The notes under the pieces were generated by a model, which worked only from the letters and a program-made list of their open reading frames with translations, was not told the origin of the DNA and searched no databases. Of a stretch of 5,266 bases of DNA, positions 1 through 5,266 are shown one piece after another. The stretch is from Bacillota bacterium. GTDB lineage: Bacteria > Bacillota > Clostridia > DSM-8532. The stretch lies in the NCBI GenBank assembly GCA_023410885.1, contig JAEYPI010000147.1, positions 1 to 5,266 on the forward strand, given 5' to 3'. The translations under genes and the position numbers were made by a program. Every line of letters starts with the position of its first letter. The stretch's first letter is position 1.

Positions 1-1651
1 AAAGTCCAGGGTAGTTTAAAAGCCCGTAGCTGCTCAATAGGTGTATTTTTGGGCAGGAAAAACCACGCTTGTTCAGTTGCGAAACGACATTGTAAAAGGC
101 TCGCCCCTGTGATAGGGTAAAGGCTTGATCTTCCGGGGAAGTCGTGTCATCAGCGCATAAATGGGTGAAGACACCCTCGACTTCAAGATTCTTGCATTTG
201 AAAATCCTAATGATATCGTCCAACCTATTATAATGTTCTCCCAAGCGGTGCATGCCCGTGTCTATTTTGATATGCACCTTGACCCTTCTCCCATAGGCAT
301 TTAGAGATTTGGCGTAGGAATAATCTATTATGGTTTGGGTTAAGTGATAGCGGCGCAGTAAGTGGAAATGCTCCGGGTGGGTAAAGCCCAAAACCAAAAT
401 CTCGCCCTTTATGCCATTTCTGCGAAGCTCAACACCCTCGTGCACAGAAGCCACACAGAAGGCTTTAATCCCCATCTTGTTCAATTCCCGAGAAACCAGA
501 GCCGCTCCATGGCCGTAGGCGTTGGCTTTGACCGCAGGCATAAGCTTGCAGTCATCAGGCAGCAGGGAGCGAAGCACATCAACATTATGACGTAAATTTA
601 TCCGGTCAAGCTCTATCCATGCCCGCCCCTTTTGAAAGCGCTTGCTGCCTTTAAATATTGGCAGTTTTGTCACGGCTGTGGAAAAGACAACGGATAAAGA
701 ACAAACCGCAAAATAGTGAACAAGACTGTTTTCAACCAGTACATCCACAAGGTCGGTGATTTTGGCAATTCCTCGTACAACAATGATAAATAACGGATGT
801 ATGAGATAGATCCACATTGAGACCGTTCGCAATGACTTTACGGGCTTTATGTCCCACGAAAGAATGAGCTGAAACAGGAAGAACATACAGGGTAGTAAAG
901 CAAAATACATACTATCATGGCGCTGAAATTCAAAATGGCGCAGTACCAGACCTTCGACCGACATGATAAGCAGAGAGACAGAAAGGCCCGCAATGCTCAT
1001 TCTCCTTGTGCAAAGGCGTGAGGAATGTCCGAGCCATGCCCCCATAGCGAGGAATACGGGCGTATAAAAAAGTCCGTTGCGGGTATAGGAAAACAAATGA
1101 AACCCTATGTCGTATAGGGAGGAAAGGATGGGAACCTTTGCAATGACACCAAAGTAACTGTCACCCAACAGGCCTAAGCAGTACAGCAGTAGAGTGATCC
1201 ACATAATGCCCTTGAACGGCAGCTTGCGGCTTAAAAGGTAAACAAGCAAAATGCCGATTATTGAGGCAGGTAAATACCACAGGTGGTAAAACATCCCGTC
1301 GAAGGCGATCAGTCGGAGAATGGAGAGCGCACCGATTTGTTCAAAATGCCCTGCATAAATACTGATTGGAAGATAGATGATCGTTGCAACTGCATATAAC
1401 AACGCACTTTTCCTGATAAAGCGCAGCAAGGTACAGGGGTCTGCCGATTTATCAAAGAGGTATTTGGGTAGGATGAAGAATCCTCCCACCATGAGAAAAA
1501 ACGGTACGGCAATTCGTGCGACAACCCGCGTCAGAAGAAAATCAGCCTCAATGCTGAAGCTGGAGAGGGGAGAGGTATGAATAGAGACGACCAACAGAGC
1601 CGCCACTATTTTGAAGTAATCAAGTCCTCCGTATTGCTTGTTTTCAGCCAT
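1..1651 (-). CDS. vanT: VanT-type membrane-bound serine/alanine racemase, C-terminus cut by the window edge
   Basis: My own reading of the minus strand from the ATG at 1651 gives 550 codons with no stop, running off the left edge. Residues 1-335 form a multi-pass membrane domain of the acyltransferase-3 type found at the N-terminus of VanT. Several hydrophobic segments are visible, for example around 14-25, 47-62, 83-98, 129-140, 150-162, 251-265 and 281-293. From about residue 343 (RAWIELDRINLRHN) a fold-type III alanine racemase domain begins. Its PLP-binding lysine is K375 in the motif AVKANAYGHG, and the barrel motif KIDTGMHRLG lies at 462-471. In the family this domain converts L-Ser to D-Ser (and L-Ala to D-Ala) and the membrane domain is thought to take up L-Ser. 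D-Ser is the substrate of the ligase encoded upstream. VanT of enterococci is about 700 residues, so roughly 150 residues, including the second catalytic Tyr, lie outside the window. It overlaps the end of the vanXY remnant by 8 bases and is probably cotranscribed with vanG. Confidence 0.95.
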   Translation of the reverse strand, partial: MAENKQYGGLDYFKIVAALLVVSIHTSPLSSFSIEADFLLTRVVARIAVPFFLMVGGFFILPKYLFDKSADPCTLLRFIRKSALLYAVATIIYLPISIYAGHFEQIGALSILRLIAFDGMFYHLWYLPASIIGILLVYLLSRKLPFKGIMWITLLLYCLGLLGDSYFGVIAKVPILSSLYDIGFHLFSYTRNGLFYTPVFLAMGAWLGHSSRLCTRRMSIAGLSVSLLIMSVEGLVLRHFEFQRHDSMYFALLPCMFFLFQLILSWDIKPVKSLRTVSMWIYLIHPLFIIVVRGIAKITDLVDVLVENSLVHYFAVCSLSVVFSTAVTKLPIFKGSKRFQKGRAWIELDRINLRHNVDVLRSLLPDDCKLMPAVKANAYGHGAALVSRELNKMGIKAFCVASVHEGVELRRNGIKGEILVLGFTHPEHFHLLRRYHLTQTIIDYSYAKSLNAYGRRVKVHIKIDTGMHRLGEHYNRLDDIIRIFKCKNLEVEGVFTHLCADDTTSPEDQAFTLSQGRAFYNVVSQLNKRGFSCPKIHLLSSYGLLNYPGL

Positions 1652-1829
1652 TTTTATACCTCCACTCGGTGATGACAAATCCATCCATGTTATTGCCGGA
1701 TACCGAGTATGGCATATCTGCGGCCACAAGGGAGTGTTCCATAGCTCCCTCTTGGTACGCGTATTGGTGATTGATCAGGATAAGGCTACCGGTATGAACA
1801 GAGCCTTGGGGGATGATTACCGTTTTCAT
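1644..1829 (-). pseudogene. vanXY: Remnant of vanXY D,D-dipeptidase/carboxypeptidase (61 codons, catalytic core lost)
   Basis: An open frame of 61 residues occupies the place where vanXY stands in vanG-type clusters, between ligase and racemase. Its start overlaps the vanG stop by four bases (ATGA), as expected for a coupled operon gene. GGAGG lies only one base before the ATG, so translation probably depends on coupling. Residues 1-40 resemble the N-terminus of M15 peptidases of the VanXY/VanY kind: MKTVIIP, then GSLILINHQY at 14-23 (family pattern near GxLxLVNxxYPL) and LVAAD at 34-38. The full enzyme is about 180-250 residues and has a zinc site built from SxHxxGxAxD and a late HWH motif; none of this is present. 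The last 20 residues (around SGNNMDGFVITEW) may be the original C-terminal tail, which would make this an internal in-frame deletion; that part rests on my memory of related sequences. An unrelated small protein is less likely. It should have no peptidase activity. Confidence 0.65.
1659..1663 (-). promoter_or_regulatory. Ribosome binding site of vanT
   Basis: GGAGG on the minus strand, 7 bases before the ATG at 1651. It sits inside the last codons of the vanXY remnant, so the event that shortened vanXY left the vanT translation signal untouched. It supports the ATG at 1651 as the vanT start. Confidence 0.8.
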
Positions 1830-2953
1830 TCCTCCACCGCCAATTCAATTACCTTGGAGATGACTTGTTCAAAGGACATTCCGACAGCTTTAAGCATATT
1901 GGGAAAACGGCTGTGGGAAGTGAAGCCGGGGATGGTATTCACCTCATTAAACACAATCTTTCCGGAAGCAGTGAGAAACATATCAACCCGTGCAAAGCCG
2001 CGACATCCCAACGCCTTATAGATGGTTTGGGCCATCTGCTTGATTTCCTCGGCCTTTGCTTTGGGAATTCTTGCGGGAACATGAATAGCGGAGGTTTTCA
2101 GTGTGTACTTTTCCGTAAAGTCGAAGAAGCCCTCCGAAAGCTCGATTTCGTCTATTTCACCCACAGTCAGATCATCGTTGCCTAAAACGGCACACCCTAC
2201 TTCAAATCCGTTAATGTTTTCTTCGATGATAACCTGTTCGTCATATTCAAAGGCCAGCTTGATTGCTGTAGGAAGATCCCGGCGGTTAAGCACCTTTGTG
2301 ATGCCATAGGAGGAACCGGCTTTTACGGGCTTGACAAACAACGGATAGCCGTAGCTTTCAGCAAAGCTTTCGGCCTGTGTTATGGCCTTTCCCGTGTCCC
2401 TATCCTTTTTCAGCACGAAAGAGGCGGGAACAGAAACCCCTGCTTCATGAGCGAGCTTGTGGGCCCGGTCTTTATCCATGCAGAGTGCAGAGGAAAGTAT
2501 CCCACAGCCTATTAACGGGATACCCGCAAGCTCAAATAGTCCTTGTACCGTACCGTCCTCACCATTCTTCCCGTGGAGGACGGGGAAAACGGCATCAACT
2601 GGAATTTCTTCGACTAAGCCGGAGCAGCGCCCTTGTGACGGCTTACCAGAGAAAGCGGCTTCAATTGCTGCTTCTTCAAAATTGGAAGCATGGAACACCA
2701 ACAACCTGTGTGGGGTGCGGTTTGGCGAGACTGCTGCAGGTGTGCAGTCCTGAGGATTGCACCATGTATCCTCTACAATTTTTTCAATATCGCCTGTAAA
2801 GAGAAACCAATCACCCTTGGGTGAAATACCAATCAGTATGGGTGTGTATTTGTCCTTATCCATGTGACTTATAACAGAATGTGCAGACTCAAGGGATACA
2901 TTGTATTCTGGGGAGCAGCCGCCAAATATAACAGCCACGTTCAATTTTTTCAT
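1826..2953 (-). CDS. vanG: VanG-type D-alanine--D-serine ligase
   Basis: Complete 375-residue ATP-grasp ligase of the Ddl/Van family. It joins D-Ala to a second D-amino acid in the cytoplasm; the dipeptide is then added to the peptidoglycan precursor. Visible motifs in order: FGGCSPEYNVSLESA at 10-24 (Glu22 matches the catalytic Glu that binds the first D-Ala), HGKNGEDGTVQG at 127-138, CMDKDRAHKL at 158-167, FVKPVKAGSSYG at 206-217 (ATP-binding Lys and the Ser loop), IIEENINGFEVGCAVLG at 242-258, FTEKYTLKTS at 279-288 (omega-loop), GFARVDMF at 319-326 and FNEVNTIPGFTSHSRFP at 335-351 (magnesium ligands Glu and Asn). The EKYTLK omega-loop is the form I associate with VanG/VanE/VanC-group D-Ser ligases rather than D-Lac ligases, and the vanT gene downstream agrees. 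Compared with enterococcal VanG (about 349 residues) there are some 20 extra residues around 84-113. The ATG start has a good ribosome site. No sign of damage. Confidence 0.93.
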   Translation of the reverse strand: MKKLNVAVIFGGCSPEYNVSLESAHSVISHMDKDKYTPILIGISPKGDWFLFTGDIEKIVEDTWCNPQDCTPAAVSPNRTPHRLLVFHASNFEEAAIEAAFSGKPSQGRCSGLVEEIPVDAVFPVLHGKNGEDGTVQGLFELAGIPLIGCGILSSALCMDKDRAHKLAHEAGVSVPASFVLKKDRDTGKAITQAESFAESYGYPLFVKPVKAGSSYGITKVLNRRDLPTAIKLAFEYDEQVIIEENINGFEVGCAVLGNDDLTVGEIDEIELSEGFFDFTEKYTLKTSAIHVPARIPKAKAEEIKQMAQTIYKALGCRGFARVDMFLTASGKIVFNEVNTIPGFTSHSRFPNMLKAVGMSFEQVISKVIELAVEE

Positions 2954-2961
2954 TTGCGTTA

Positions 2962-2967
2962 TCCTTT
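2962..2967 (-). promoter_or_regulatory. Ribosome binding site of vanG
   Basis: AAAGGA on the minus strand, 8 bases before the ATG at 2953. It fixes the start of the ligase; the protein then opens with MKKLNVAVIFGG, the normal beginning of this family. Confidence 0.7.
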
Positions 2968-2983
2968 CTTAGGGCGATTTTAG

Positions 2984-3012
2984 ATATTACTTCTTGGGCA
3001 AGCGGGGGATAA
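2984..3012 (-). promoter_or_regulatory. Candidate promoter of the vanG-vanXY-vanT unit (probably VanR-activated)
   Basis: On the minus strand TTATCC (3012-3007), a 17-base spacer and TAATAT (2989-2984) lie just upstream of the vanG ribosome site. A second possible -10, TAAAAT, is at 2982-2977. The -10 is good and the -35 weak (3 of 6 matches), as is common for promoters that need a response regulator. A promoter is expected here because a terminator ends the vanR-vanS transcript just upstream, and resistance genes of van clusters normally have their own VanR-dependent promoter. The exact hexamers are uncertain. Confidence 0.4.
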
Positions 3013-3023
3013 AAGGATCCTTT
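3012..3023. repeat. Perfect 12-base palindrome next to the vanG promoter, possible operator
   Basis: AAAGGATCCTTT reads the same on both strands. It abuts the weak -35 of the candidate vanG promoter and lies between the vanS terminator and vanG, where an activator such as phosphorylated VanR would bind. No similar palindrome is seen upstream of vanR. The link to VanR is inference from position only. Confidence 0.35.
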
Positions 3024-3040
3024 CAAGAAAAAATCCCGAC

Positions 3041-3086
3041 ATAAGAAAATCCCTGCTTCGGTACTTGTATCGTACCAAAGCAGGGA
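3041..3086 (-). terminator. Intrinsic terminator after vanS
   Basis: Two 15-base arms (3072-3086 and 3050-3064) enclose a 7-base loop. The only mismatch between the arms (3059 against 3077) becomes a G-U wobble in minus-strand RNA but a C-A clash in plus-strand RNA, so the hairpin is perfect only in the van direction. A T-rich tail (TTTTCTTAT) follows at 3049-3041. It lies about 50 bases after the vanS stop and separates the regulatory transcript from the resistance genes. Confidence 0.85.
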
Positions 3087-3138
3087 CAGAAGTATTTTCG
3101 ATTAATATGAGAGAAATCTGTTTATTCCATAGCGGAAA

Positions 3139-4266
3139 TCATACGATTTTCTGACAGTCCATTGGAAGCACCACCGTAAATGTTATGCTCTCATTGGCAC
3201 TTTCAGCCGAAATGGAGCCGTTATGAAGCTCGACGATCTCTTTTGCAATGGCAAGCCCAAGGCCCGCTCCACCAGTGGAAGTAGCGCGGGAGGAATCCAG
3301 TCGGAAAAACTGTTCGAAAATACGGCCCAACTTCTCAGCGGGTATGGTTTTACCGTGGTTTTGGATGCAAAATCTGACATGGTTATCGATGCGTTCCAAA
3401 GAAACGGAGACGATGCTTCTCGGATAACTATAATTGACAGCGTTGCGAATGAGATTGTCAAATACGCGTTCCAGCTTAGGAGCGTCACAGATGATCTCTG
3501 TATCGGGCGCGAGCCTCATATCCCAGCGAAGCTCTTTCTCCGCCAGAATTGGATTGAACTCAAAGGTTATCTGTTCCAGCATGCGGGTCAGGTTTACTGT
3601 CTCCGGCTCAAGGCTCAAGTGGGTCAGACTAAATCGGGTGATGTCAAAAAATTCGTTGATTAAGGTCTCCAGTCGTTCAGCCTTATCCAGGGCAACACCG
3701 GTATATTTTGTTCGCAGCTCCTGGGAAATTTGAGGCTCATCCCGGAGCAGGGACAGATAGCCGATGACGCTGGTGAGGGGTGTCTTGAGGTCGTGGGCCA
3801 GGTAAACAATCAGGTCATTCTTTCGCTGCTCAGCCTCCCTTGCAGCCATTGCACTGCGAAGTGCTTGTTCTCGCACCAGGTTCAGTTCGTCCTGTACGTT
3901 TTTAATGGCTTCCGGCAACACTATCGGCACATCGTTGGGCTGGGCAAGCTGCTGGGAGGCGATCACGATTTCGTCCAGATAACGAAGGGGCTTGGAGATA
4001 TAGTAATAGGTGATGAAGACCCATCCGATGAAGACAATGGCACCCAGCCATATCAAAATATTGTCTTTGATCCAATGCAGGAAGTAATAGAGAGGGTTTG
4101 TGTCATACCATGTAAGTCTGGCAGCAATCTGCCACGCCAGCAGGACGAGCACAACAAATCCCACCGCAAATCCGAGGAGCGTTAAAATATATTGAAGCAG
4201 CAGCTGGCGGGATATTTGACTGCGGCGTCCACGGCCGTGGATGATCCGTTCTCTTCGATTATTCAA
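3139..4266 (-). CDS. vanS: VanS-type sensor histidine kinase
   Basis: Complete 375-residue membrane histidine kinase that should phosphorylate VanR in response to glycopeptide. Two transmembrane segments at about 22-46 and 70-90 flank a short outer loop (about 47-69), typical of VanS proteins. A HAMP-like linker follows, with a helical stretch around 120-150. The H-box YLAHDLKTPLTSVIGYL (155-171) carries the phosphorylated His158. The N-box is FDNLIRNAVNYS (269-280), the F-box FEQFFRLDSSR (317-327) and the G2 box TGGAGLGLAIAKEIV (331-345). The G1 region reads IQNHGKTIP (301-309) with Asn for the usual Asp, which I recall as common in VanS. The start is TTG at 4266, overlapping the vanR end by 8 bases; an in-frame TAG lies just upstream and no ATG comes soon after, so translation is probably coupled to vanR. 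AGG at 4275-4277 and a G-run at 4279-4284 may serve as ribosome site. All catalytic boxes are intact. Confidence 0.92.
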   Translation of the reverse strand: MNNRRERIIHGRGRRSQISRQLLLQYILTLLGFAVGFVVLVLLAWQIAARLTWYDTNPLYYFLHWIKDNILIWLGAIVFIGWVFITYYYISKPLRYLDEIVIASQQLAQPNDVPIVLPEAIKNVQDELNLVREQALRSAMAAREAEQRKNDLIVYLAHDLKTPLTSVIGYLSLLRDEPQISQELRTKYTGVALDKAERLETLINEFFDITRFSLTHLSLEPETVNLTRMLEQITFEFNPILAEKELRWDMRLAPDTEIICDAPKLERVFDNLIRNAVNYSYPRSIVSVSLERIDNHVRFCIQNHGKTIPAEKLGRIFEQFFRLDSSRATSTGGAGLGLAIAKEIVELHNGSISAESANESITFTVVLPMDCQKIV

Positions 4267-4957
4267 TGGTATAACCTACCCCCCAAACCGTTTTTATAAA
4301 CTTCGGCTTCCGGTTCTGCTCATTCATCTTTTCACGAAGCCTTGCAATATGCGCCATTACAGTATTATTATTATCAAGATATTTTTCTCCCCAGACAGAC
4401 TCGAATAGTTCCTCCGATGAGACGACCTTCCCTTTGTGTTCACAGAGATACCAAAGAATATTGAACTCTATAGGCGTCAGAGACAATTCCTCTCCAAATA
4501 GCGTGCATTTATGGCTGTCCTGACAGATGTAGAGACCGGCAAAATCGTACTCAGCTTTTTCCGGTAAAGCTGTTTCCGATGCATTATACCGGGTATAACG
4601 CCGGAGCTGCGTTTTCACTCTGGCAATGAGCTCCAACGGATTGAACGGCTTTGTTATATAATCATCAGCTCCCAAGGTTAAACCGATGATTTTGTCCATA
4701 TCCTCCACTTTAGCGGTCAGCATGATGATCGGGAATAAATGCTTCTCTCTGATTCTTTGGCAAAGGGTGAAGCCGTCCATATCCGGCAGCATCACATCCA
4801 GTATCGCAAGGCTCAAGGGTACAGTTTCCACGCAGGCAAGAGCATCCGACGCATTATAACACTTGAGAACCCTGTAATTCTCGTTCCGAAGCTATACCTC
4901 AACGAGATCGGCAATCTCCCGCTCATCATCAACAAGAAGGATGTTAGTATCATTCAT
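4259..4957 (-). pseudogene. vanR: VanR-type OmpR-family response regulator with an internal TAG at codon 22
   Basis: From the ATG at 4957 the frame reads 232 codons and matches a full-length VanR, except for TAG at codon 22 (bases 4894-4892), where related proteins have Tyr in a VEVYL helix. Everything else is in place: NILLVDDEREIADLVEV (5-21, acidic pocket Asp10 and Asp11), phosphorylation site Asp54 in LDVMLPDMDG, Thr81 in IIMLTAK, Lys103 in DDYITKPFNP, and a winged-helix DNA-binding domain at about 135-232 ending in TVWGVGYTIE. No frameshift is present. A restart at GTG codon 43 would lack the first strand and the acidic pocket and has no ribosome site, so it should not be a working receiver. 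If TAG ends translation, the cluster loses its activator and the coupled vanS loses much of its translation. A single base change (TAC or TAT to TAG), a sequencing error, or suppression of TAG are the possible explanations. Confidence 0.85.
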
Positions 4958-4966
4958 AGACCGGTA

Positions 4967-4971
4967 CTCCT
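4967..4971 (-). promoter_or_regulatory. Ribosome binding site of vanR
   Basis: AGGAG on the minus strand, 9 bases before the ATG at 4957. It shows that the true vanR start lies upstream of the internal TAG, so the 42 codons before GTG 43 belong to the gene. Confidence 0.75.
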
Positions 4972-4998
4972 ATAAGACAAAGCCGAGGACAGTTTTTC

Positions 4999-5012
4999 AC
5001 CGTTCCTACGGT
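4999..5012. repeat. Short inverted repeat in the vanR leader
   Basis: ACCGT and ACGGT flank a 4-base loop, giving a 5-bp hairpin in the untranslated leader of vanR, about 40 bases before the ATG. On the plus strand a run of T follows (TTTTTG), but the stem is short for a terminator and no plus-strand gene ends here. Function unknown; it could be a regulator site or a weak RNA structure. Confidence 0.35.
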
Positions 5013-5069
5013 TTTTGAGTATCCTATGGTATGAGCCAAACCCGTGACACCCCAAGGATTTATATGTCC

Positions 5070-5098
5070 ATTATATTTGGCAAGGTCGAACAAAACAA
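5070..5098 (-). promoter_or_regulatory. Promoter of vanR-vanS
   Basis: On the minus strand TTGTTT (5098-5093), a 17-base spacer and a perfect TATAAT (5075-5070). Transcription would begin near 5063 and give a leader of roughly 105 bases before vanR. No vanU-like gene lies between this promoter and vanR. Confidence 0.6.
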
Positions 5099-5128
5099 GG
5101 CTATATGGAGAGATTTAGCGGCAAAACC

Positions 5129-5157
5129 TTGACACATGAAGGCTCCGGGCATATAAT
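5129..5157 (+). promoter_or_regulatory. Consensus sigma-A promoter pointing right, for the T-box-controlled gene
   Basis: TTGACA (5129-5134), a spacer of exactly 17 bases and TATAAT (5152-5157): a full match to the housekeeping consensus on the plus strand. Transcription would start near 5164 and run into the T-box stem I. Its -35 lies only 30 bases from the -35 of the opposite vanR promoter. Confidence 0.85.
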
Positions 5158-5180
5158 TTTTATTATTGGATAGAATCTAA

Positions 5181-5266
5181 GCATATAAATGCGATGAACG
5201 GACGAGTAGGATTTTGCTTAAGACCTGAAAGAGAGCGGGGGTAGGTGAAAGCCCGTAGGTTAAGGG
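5181..5266 (+). ncRNA. T-box riboswitch leader, first part of stem I, cut by the window edge
   Basis: Downstream of the consensus promoter the plus strand shows the ordered marks of T-box stem I: GACGAGTAGG at 5201-5210, with the AGTA of the specifier-side loop at 5205-5208; AGAGAG at 5230-5235, the distal bulge motif; and GGTGAAAGCCC at 5244-5254 as the distal loop, closed by CGGG (5236-5239) with CCCG (5252-5255). T-box leaders sense uncharged tRNA and let transcription continue when an amino acid is short. They usually control aminoacyl-tRNA synthetase, amino acid biosynthesis or transport genes. The specifier codon, antiterminator (T-box TGGNACCGCG) and terminator lie past the right edge, so the amino acid and target gene cannot be told. 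The 5' boundary is approximate. Confidence 0.8.

Larger units (their letters stand above)
4958..5266. other. Divergent intergenic region between vanR and a rightward gene outside the window
   Basis: This stretch of about 309 bases holds no protein gene. It contains the vanR ribosome site, a small inverted repeat, the vanR promoter, the opposite consensus promoter and the start of the T-box. In particular there is no trace of vanU, the small helix-turn-helix regulator gene that precedes vanR in the enterococcal vanG operon. Confidence 0.7.

Noticed and set aside
362..595. Plus-strand frame of 77 codons opposite vanT, and a minus frame at 1309-1524
   Set aside because: Both overlap the intact vanT frame, which carries the clear racemase and membrane motifs.
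1..1651. Suspicion that vanT is broken because only short open frames appear there at first sight
   Set aside because: Reading the minus strand from the ATG at 1651 by hand gives 550 uninterrupted codons to the window edge; the frame is simply not closed inside the window.
1638..2799. Plus-strand open frames opposite vanG and the vanXY remnant (such as 1638-2021, 1865-2185 and 2377-2799)
   Set aside because: They lie opposite well-supported genes, have no recognisable domains and look like shadows.
1826..2953. D-Ala-D-Lac ligase (VanA/VanB type) or housekeeping Ddl
   Set aside because: The EKYTLK omega-loop and the adjacent racemase gene vanT fit D-Ser; there is no vanH lactate dehydrogenase next to it.
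3223..4185. Plus-strand open frames opposite vanS (3223-3663, 3434-3733 and 3730-4185) and a second minus frame at 3183-3488
   Set aside because: They are shadows of the vanS coding frame, without ribosome sites or family motifs.
4259..4831. A 190-residue regulator starting at GTG (4831)
   Set aside because: It lacks a ribosome site and the first strand and acidic pocket of the receiver; the upstream codons clearly encode that missing part, apart from the TAG.
4739..4975. Plus-strand frame of 78 codons opposite the start of vanR
   Set aside because: It mirrors the vanR codons, has no motif and ends in the vanR leader.
4999..5017. Intrinsic terminator on the plus strand (5-bp stem followed by T-run)
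   Set aside because: The stem is too short and no plus-strand gene ends before it; recorded only as an inverted repeat.
1..5266. tRNA or rRNA genes, CRISPR array, insertion sequence or attachment site
   Set aside because: No cloverleaf, regularly spaced repeats, transposase motif or terminal repeats were seen in the window.

Overview
The window carries most of a VanG-type glycopeptide (vancomycin) resistance cluster, all on the minus strand. Its right end holds a divergent promoter and the start of a T-box leader on the plus strand. Strong Shine-Dalgarno sites, a T-box, moderate GC and the gene order vanR-vanS / vanG-vanXY-vanT without vanU, vanY or vanW point to a low-to-moderate GC Bacillota, most likely a member of the Clostridia. 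The order resembles the vanG-like cluster of Clostridioides difficile rather than the longer enterococcal vanG operon. The species cannot be named from the sequence.

Layout from right to left, which is the direction of transcription for the van genes. At 5181-5266 (+) the first part of a T-box stem I follows a perfect TTGACA-17-TATAAT promoter (5129-5157). Its target gene lies beyond the right edge. A vanR promoter faces the other way (5070-5098, -). vanR (4957-4259) encodes a complete OmpR-type regulator except that codon 22 is TAG. vanS (4266-3139) overlaps its end and starts at TTG. A strong intrinsic terminator (3086-3050) closes the regulatory unit. A second unit then begins with a weak candidate promoter and a 12-base palindrome, followed by the D-Ala-D-Ser ligase gene vanG (2953-1826). 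Next is a 61-codon remnant of the D,D-peptidase gene vanXY (1829-1644), and then vanT (1651 to beyond position 1), a membrane-bound serine racemase whose last part is cut by the left edge.

In a working cluster VanS senses the antibiotic and phosphorylates VanR. VanR then turns on VanT (makes D-Ser), VanG (joins D-Ala to D-Ser) and VanXY (removes D-Ala-ending dipeptides and stem peptides), so peptidoglycan precursors end in D-Ala-D-Ser. Here ligase, racemase (as far as seen) and sensor are intact, but the regulator has an early stop codon and the peptidase has lost its catalytic core. The simplest reading is a decaying or silenced resistance cluster. The main alternative for vanR is a sequencing error or readthrough of TAG.
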